From an uncultured Verrucomicrobiales bacterium (GTDB lineage Bacteria > Verrucomicrobiota > Verrucomicrobiia > Verrucomicrobiales > DEV007), in assembly GCA_937891465.1 (NCBI GenBank), contig CALAHF010000040.1, positions 1 to 53,712 on the forward strand: a DNA stretch of 53,712 bases. The letters run 5' to 3'. Below are positions 53,666 to 53,712 of the stretch, piece by piece. Position 1 is the first letter of the stretch. Each line of letters begins with the position of its first letter. The translations under genes and the position numbers were made by a program. The notes under the pieces were generated by a model. The model was not told the DNA's origin, ran no database searches, and saw only the letters and a program-made list of their open reading frames with translations.

Positions 53666-53712
53666 GCCAAAATGGATGACACCCGAGATTGTTTTGTGAA
53701 GAGCAGTTGAAG

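Noticed and set aside
1-53712. CRISPR array, tRNA or rRNA genes
   Set aside because: No regularly spaced direct repeats with unique spacers and no cloverleaf or rRNA text were found by reading. The palindromic elements are dispersed, not spaced as an array.

Overview
This 53.7 kb window looks like a chromosome segment of a marine-type Verrucomicrobiota bacterium. A planctomycete-like relative in the PVC group is the alternative. The evidence is gene content: secreted Planctomycete-cytochrome genes (PSD1: DUF1549/DUF1553) paired with DUF1501 genes, a DUF1587/1592/1588/1585 cytochrome protein, three sulfatases, DUF1080 proteins, SHD1-type small domains and transmembrane Ser/Thr kinases with LamG-like outer domains. 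No rRNA, tRNA, transposase, phage gene or CRISPR array was seen.

Layout. 0-6.6 kb (minus): two Ser/Thr kinases of one architecture, followed by ExbB and ExbD. 7-9.1 kb: a DUF2167 membrane protein and an unknown membrane/zinc-ribbon protein. 9.2-12.7 kb: a PSD1 + DUF1501 pair. 12.7-15 kb: a frame-broken secreted protein, a rhodanese lipoprotein and a Tat-exported TIM-barrel protein. 15.1-17.8 kb: a CPA1 Na+/H+ antiporter translationally coupled to an unknown membrane-anchored protein. 17.8-20.7 kb: a NarL-type regulator and its histidine kinase, whose outer part carries two discoidin-like repeats. 20.7-25 kb: an IF-1-like small protein, aldose epimerase, PQQ propeller and a sulfatase. 25-30 kb: a methyltransferase, a Cmk-PlsC fusion, DUF1080, DUF2383 and HemW. 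30-32.1 kb: a broken type IV pilin-like gene. 32.3-33.4 kb: PhnA-like and a cytochrome/SHD1 protein. 33.4-40.1 kb (minus): a run of two sulfatases, a BNR sialidase-like protein, a CDP-alcohol phosphatidyltransferase, a phosphoesterase and an esterase. 40.2-48.6 kb: a split SHD1/DUF1080-like gene, a decayed PSD1 pseudogene, and an intact LamG-PSD1 + DUF1501 pair. 48.6-53.7 kb: cardiolipin synthase, two small SHD1 lipoproteins and the DUF1592-family cytochrome.

The genes suggest a heterotroph that degrades sulfated polysaccharides. Sulfatases, sialidase-like, esterase, DUF1080, epimerase and TIM-barrel proteins would act on exported or imported sugar, and the PSD1/DUF1501/DUF1592 proteins are the companion periplasmic multi-domain cytochromes of this lifestyle (role not proven).

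The most unusual signal is a dispersed palindromic element of exactly 45 bp (15-bp arm, 15-bp centre, 15-bp arm). It occurs at seven loci as singles or as 99-bp doublets (45+9+45). Four loci are intergenic. Three lie in frame inside conserved genes (galM, hemW, PSD1) and are translated, which recalls the protein-coding palindromic elements of Rickettsia. A second theme is frame breaks at short homopolymers in several otherwise good genes. These could be assembly errors, contingency tracts or decay. One PSD1 gene also carries two nonsense substitutions and is a real pseudogene candidate.
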